Below the pieces are notes generated by a model. The model did not search any database. It was not told the DNA's origin and saw only the letters and a program-made list of their open reading frames with translations. The position numbers and the translations under genes were made by a program. DNA of 8,890 bases. Source: Pseudomonadota bacterium (lineage in GTDB: Bacteria > Pseudomonadota > Alphaproteobacteria > Rhizobiales > Xanthobacteraceae). Location of the stretch: assembly GCA_021823875.1 (NCBI GenBank), contig JAKAMD010000127.1:1-8890 (forward strand). The letters run 5' to 3'. Positions 6,579 to 8,890 of the stretch are shown one piece after another; within the stretch, counting starts at the first letter, position 1, and each line of letters begins with the position of its first letter.

Positions 6579-7817
6579 CGCCCCCAGCAAGGCACGCGCT
6601 TTGCTGGCTAAGCGCCACAGCAGCGGCGTCTGCTTGATCCACCGTTTGAGCCGCTGCAGCCCGGTCAGCGGCAGCACGACCAGCGCACCACGTGGCGTCG
6701 CCGCCGAAACGTGATCGTAGAGCGTCAGCTCGGTGTCGGACCAGTCGCGCTTATAGTCTTCGTCGCCGATGGTGAAATCGAACACGTCGCAATCGTGCTC
6801 GATGGCGTAGCGCATGAGCTCATGCAGATGCGCCATGCCCGGCCCAAAGCGCGAGACCTCGCCGTCGTCATAGCTGGCGAGCAGGTGATAGTAGCGGCCG
6901 CGATGCATCAGCCCGAGATTGATCGCCGCCGCGGTCGCGCCCACGTCGAGCCGGCTGACATGCGCGATCGACCGGCTTGCCGGATCGCTGGCGAGCGCGC
7001 GGTAGAAGTCGGCGTAGCCCGGATTGGCGAACAGATTGGCCACGCCCATGCGCGCGAAGGCGCGCGCCTTCTGCATCATCAGGAGGTCAAGCGTCAGCGT
7101 GATCTCGTCATTGCTCTCCGGCGTGACCAGCCGCACCGCGCCGGACTCGGCGAGACGCTTGCGCTTGGTGCGGTCGCGCCGCCGCGTCGAGGCCGAGCGT
7201 TTGGCGGCGTAGAACTCGTCCCAACTGCCGGACAGGTGGGTGAGATAGGCGCCACTCGGATGAACGGTAGCGCCGAGGGCCAGCAGCGGATTGGGCTGCT
7301 CTCCGACCTCCCCTGCCATCTTGGTCAGCCGGACAAAGTCGTACTGCAATCGCGGCTCGGCTTGCAGGCCTTGCGTCAGGGCCCGCCAGAGCGCCACGAA
7401 GCGCGCGCCGTTGACATAGGCGGCAAAGCGCGGCGCCAGCAAGGGGCCGTTGAAATCGCACAGATCCGAGCCGAGCCATTCGAGCGTGCGCGTGAAATGG
7501 ACGGGGCGCACCGATAGCGGCAGCAGGAAGAGCGGCCCGACGGTATCACGTCCGAAGACGATGACCGGCCGCACACCCTGGCGCTGGCCGACATGACGCT
7601 GCCAGCAGGCGAGCCACTCATAGGTCTGGAACACCGTGCCCTCGGCTTTGCGCTCGAAGGCCCGCCACTCGCCGGCGATCGCGGCCGGATCTTCGTAGAC
7701 GGTGAAACGGATGTCCTCGAAGACGCCTTCCAGCGCCGCGGCGCGCACCGCTTCGGTTCCTGGCGCTGCCGCACCGTCCAGGGAGTCCTTCAAGCGGGCA
7801 TGAACGGCCTGGGCCAT
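6567..7817 (-). CDS. GNAT-fold acyltransferase, BioF2/CelD-like
   Basis: This 416-aa protein looks like the Acetyltransf_6 (BioF2-like, often named CelD) group, a double-GNAT arrangement related to FemAB proteins. Diagnostic stretches are TVFQTYEWLACWQRHVG (61-77), the basic segment KRSASTRRRDRTKRKRL (206-222), AAINLGL (297-303) followed by YYHLLASYDDG (309-319), and near the end FDFTIGDEDYKRDWSD (346-361), the strongest family signature. There is no signal peptide or clear membrane span, so it is probably cytoplasmic. Relatives are common in alphaproteobacterial exopolysaccharide loci and are thought to acylate the polymer, its precursor or another envelope molecule; the substrate here is unknown. 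ATG 7817 is chosen because GAGG (7829-7832) is well spaced before it; a GTG at 7829 in the same frame would add four residues. It is transcribed against the polysaccharide operon, so it must have its own promoter, which I could not identify. Confidence 0.85.
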   Translation of the reverse strand: MAQAVHARLKDSLDGAAAPGTEAVRAAALEGVFEDIRFTVYEDPAAIAGEWRAFERKAEGTVFQTYEWLACWQRHVGQRQGVRPVIVFGRDTVGPLFLLPLSVRPVHFTRTLEWLGSDLCDFNGPLLAPRFAAYVNGARFVALWRALTQGLQAEPRLQYDFVRLTKMAGEVGEQPNPLLALGATVHPSGAYLTHLSGSWDEFYAAKRSASTRRRDRTKRKRLAESGAVRLVTPESNDEITLTLDLLMMQKARAFARMGVANLFANPGYADFYRALASDPASRSIAHVSRLDVGATAAAINLGLMHRGRYYHLLASYDDGEVSRFGPGMAHLHELMRYAIEHDCDVFDFTIGDEDYKRDWSDTELTLYDHVSAATPRGALVVLPLTGLQRLKRWIKQTPLLWRLASKARALLGALRR

Positions 7818-7828
7818 ATGAATGCGCA

Positions 7829-7832
7829 CCTC
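7829..7832 (-). promoter_or_regulatory. Ribosome binding site of the acyltransferase gene
   Basis: On the minus strand GAGG ends 11 bases before ATG 7817. It favours that start over the GTG at 7829, which overlaps this site. Confidence 0.45.
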
Positions 7833-7882
7833 ACCACTGGCGACAGGTCACGCGCGGCGACCGGGCGGTTCGATTTTCCGGA

Positions 7883-7911
7883 ATTTCGTCTAACCCCTGT
7901 GCAGATTTCGT
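7883..7911 (-). repeat. Direct repeat pair upstream of the acyltransferase gene, possible operator
   Basis: ATTTCGT occurs at 7883-7889 and 7905-7911 on the plus strand, each followed within a base or two by TAA (ATTTCGTCTAA and ATTTCGTTAA). The copies start 22 bp apart, about two helical turns, and so would lie on the same DNA face. The palindrome TTCCGGAA (7876-7883) abuts the first copy, and an inverted pair CCCTGT/ACAGGG lies at 7895-7900 and 7928-7933. This AT-richer segment stands out from its GC-rich surroundings and sits 66-94 bp upstream of the acyltransferase start. The rest of 7818-7988 shows no gene that I can support. Regulatory function is inference only. Confidence 0.3.
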
Positions 7912-7988
7912 TAATTCGCCCCTTGAAACAGGGATTTCACGGAAAATTGCGCACGTTCGCCGCGCCCGCCCTAAATTTTTCGCCGTTG

Positions 7989-8017
7989 TTGCATGAGGTT
8001 GGGCGCATCCCTATAGT
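7989..8017 (+). promoter_or_regulatory. Probable housekeeping-sigma promoter of the tRNA gene
   Basis: TTGCAT (7989-7994) and TATAGT (8012-8017) are separated by 17 bp, matching a sigma-70-type -35/-10 pair. Transcription would begin at about 8024, roughly nine bases before the tRNA. A CCTATAGT-type -10 element just before a tRNA is usual in alphaproteobacteria. Confidence 0.6.
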
Positions 8018-8032
8018 CCGCGCCGTTCCGGT

Positions 8033-8110
8033 CGGGGCGTGGCGCAGCCCGGTTAGCGCACCAGTCTGGGGGACTGGGGGTCGTGGGTTCAAATCCCGCC
8101 GCCCCGACCA
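8033..8110 (+). tRNA. tRNA-Pro (anticodon GGG)
   Basis: This is a complete cloverleaf of 78 nt including an encoded CCA end. The acceptor stem CGGGGCG (8033-8039) pairs fully with CGCCCCG (8100-8106), followed by discriminator A 8107 and CCA 8108-8110. The D arm is GCGC...GCGC around a GG-containing loop. The anticodon stem CCAGT/ACTGG (8061-8065 and 8073-8077) encloses the loop CTGGGGG with anticodon GGG at 8068-8070. The T arm is GTGGG/CCCGC with loop TTCAAAT. The GGG anticodon reads the proline codons CCC and CCU. Nothing suggests damage or a pseudogene. Confidence 0.97.
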
Positions 8111-8126
8111 TTAAGTCATTGTTTTT

Positions 8127-8181
8127 GCTGAAAGCACGCCGAGTTTTTTCGGCAAACGGAACACCTTCAGCCCTATTTTTT
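8127..8181 (+). terminator. Weak possible terminator after tRNA-Pro
   Basis: An outer inverted repeat GCTGAA (8127-8132) and TTCAGC (8166-8171) encloses an inner hairpin GCCGA/TCGGC (8138-8142 and 8149-8153) with a U-rich loop. A T-tract at 8176-8181 follows. Further T runs at 8122-8126 and 8144-8149 could also end transcription. The T-tract is the antisense of the last two Lys codons and lies next to the stop codon of the convergent protease gene. The stems are short, so this is tentative. Confidence 0.3.
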
Positions 8182-8890
8182 CGCTGCCTCCACCGCCGCC
8201 AGCGCGTCGATCACGCCGGCGCCGACCTCGGTCTTGCGGCCCGCGATACGGCGGACGCTGGCGATCAGCCGCCGGCGCAACTGGTCGGGCGTGAGCGCCG
8301 GGTCGCGCGCCAGCATCAGCGCGGCGACGCCGCTGGTCAGCGCAGTCGCCACTGACGTCCCCGAGGTGAGTTGATAGCTGTCGTCGGGCGCGTCGGCGAG
8401 CACATCGACGCCGGGCGCCGCCACCGCAACTTGCGGGCCGCGATTGGCCTGCGGCAACAACTTGTCGTCGGCACCGACCGCAGTCACGCCGATAACGTCC
8501 CGGTAGGCTGCCGGATAAAGCGGCGGCGAGTGCGGCCCGGCATTGCCGACCGCCGCGATCAGCACCATGCCATGGGCATGCGCCTTGGCGACCATCTCGC
8601 GCATCAGCCGGTCGGAGGGGCCGGCAAAGCTCATATTGACGATGCGGGCGCGCTCGCTCGCCGCCCAGTCGAGACCCTTGAGGATGTTGAAGGTGGTGCC
8701 GTCCGCACTGTCCGACGTGCCCGAGAAGGCACGCACCGCCAAGAGGCGCACCTTCGGCGCCACTCCCAAGAGTTTGCTGTGCGCGGCGATGGCGCCCGCC
8801 ATGGCGGTGCCATGCGCATGCGGCGCCCCGCCGCCGATCACATCGTCCTGCGCGGCGATGGCGCCGGCCAGATCGGGATGACGGCTGTCG
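8173..8890 (-). CDS. Subtilisin-like (S8 family) serine protease, 5' end outside window
   Basis: The last 238 codons of a subtilase are visible, ending in TAG at 8173-8175; the gene continues past the right edge. Counting from the first full codon (8889-8887), the fragment opens with DSRHPDLAGAI (1-11), the stretch just after the catalytic Asp motif, so that Asp lies outside the window. The catalytic His is in HGTAMAG (His 26), the oxyanion Asn in AAVGNAGP (Asn 116) and the nucleophile in SGTSVATA (Ser 179). The order and spacing fit an intact S8 domain, and IVNMSFAG (83-90) is the usual core strand. The protein ends soon after the domain with an Ala/Glu/Lys helix and no added C-terminal domain. 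Whether it has a signal peptide or propeptide cannot be seen. It converges on the tRNA gene, and no link to the polysaccharide genes is evident. A GTG at 8841 is in frame but would remove the conserved HPDL segment, so it is not the start. Confidence 0.92.
   Translation of the reverse strand, partial: DSRHPDLAGAIAAQDDVIGGGAPHAHGTAMAGAIAAHSKLLGVAPKVRLLAVRAFSGTSDSADGTTFNILKGLDWAASERARIVNMSFAGPSDRLMREMVAKAHAHGMVLIAAVGNAGPHSPPLYPAAYRDVIGVTAVGADDKLLPQANRGPQVAVAAPGVDVLADAPDDSYQLTSGTSVATALTSGVAALMLARDPALTPDQLRRRLIASVRRIAGRKTEVGAGVIDALAAVEAAKK
8780..8870. repeat. Short direct repeat within the protease gene
   Basis: Bases 8780-8801 and 8849-8870 match over 22 positions with one mismatch (8797 against 8866). 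The shared core is TGCGCGGCGATGGCGCC (17 nt). The copies are 69 bp apart, exactly 23 codons. On the minus strand they encode LAGAIAAQ (fragment residues 7-14) and MAGAIAAH (30-37), the segments after the HPDL motif and after the catalytic HGT. Confidence 0.6.

Noticed and set aside
8068..8088. Three G-runs in the tRNA as a G-quadruplex
   Set aside because: They belong to the anticodon loop, the variable region and the T stem of a well-formed tRNA, and a fourth run is lacking.
7593..8114. Plus-strand open frame running from the acyltransferase gene into the tRNA
   Set aside because: It is antisense to a supported gene, crosses the intergenic region and is translated through a complete tRNA gene.
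8033..8172. tRNA-Pro as the attachment site of a genomic island
   Set aside because: No integrase gene and no second copy of the tRNA 3' end are seen in the window; the gene downstream of the tRNA is an ordinary protease on the opposite strand.
8543..8881. Plus-strand open frame opposite the protease
   Set aside because: It is a shadow of the S8 domain, whose catalytic motifs are clear on the minus strand.

Overview
This is a GC-rich window with dense gene packing and strong use of G/C at third codon positions. It looks like an alphaproteobacterium, most likely of the Hyphomicrobiales (Bradyrhizobium/Rhodopseudomonas/Xanthobacteraceae-like). That placement is an inference from composition, the style of the proteins and the tRNA promoter; nothing in the window fixes a genus.

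Positions 1 to about 6578 (+ strand) hold a compact cluster for making a surface polysaccharide by what looks like the Wzx/Wzy route. It contains a membrane phosphoglycosyl transferase that starts the repeat unit on undecaprenyl phosphate (47-1600), a multi-pass O-antigen ligase/polymerase-like protein (1615-2901), two cytoplasmic GT-B glycosyltransferases (2885-4144 and 4144-5247) and a multi-pass flippase-like protein (5244-6578). The last four genes overlap, or nearly overlap, head to tail, so this is very probably one translationally coupled operon that began upstream of the window. The proposed sequence of events is: the first enzyme loads a sugar phosphate on the lipid, the two glycosyltransferases extend it, the flippase turns the lipid-linked unit to the periplasm, and the polymerase joins units. 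Chain-length control, export (Wzc/Wza type) and regulation genes are not in the window.

Positions 6567-7817 (- strand) encode a GNAT-fold acyltransferase of the BioF2/CelD-like family. It is convergent with the flippase gene and the two overlap by 12 bp at their 3' ends. Members of this family often sit beside exopolysaccharide genes. Its upstream region (about 7818-7988) has two copies of a short AT-rich direct repeat 22 bp apart, which may be a regulator site.

Positions 7989-8110 carry a promoter and an intact tRNA-Pro(GGG) gene with an encoded CCA end, followed by a weak possible terminator. From 8173 to the right edge (- strand) lies most of a subtilisin-like (S8) serine protease, whose N-terminus, including the catalytic Asp, is outside the window.

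The content is mostly a conventional polysaccharide locus; I do not see a clearly new system. The points most worth checking are the Glu-to-Gln change in the EX7E motif of the first glycosyltransferase, the small size of the gene set relative to a repeat unit, the 12-bp convergent overlap, the repeat pair upstream of the acyltransferase, and a near-exact 22-nt duplication inside the protease gene.
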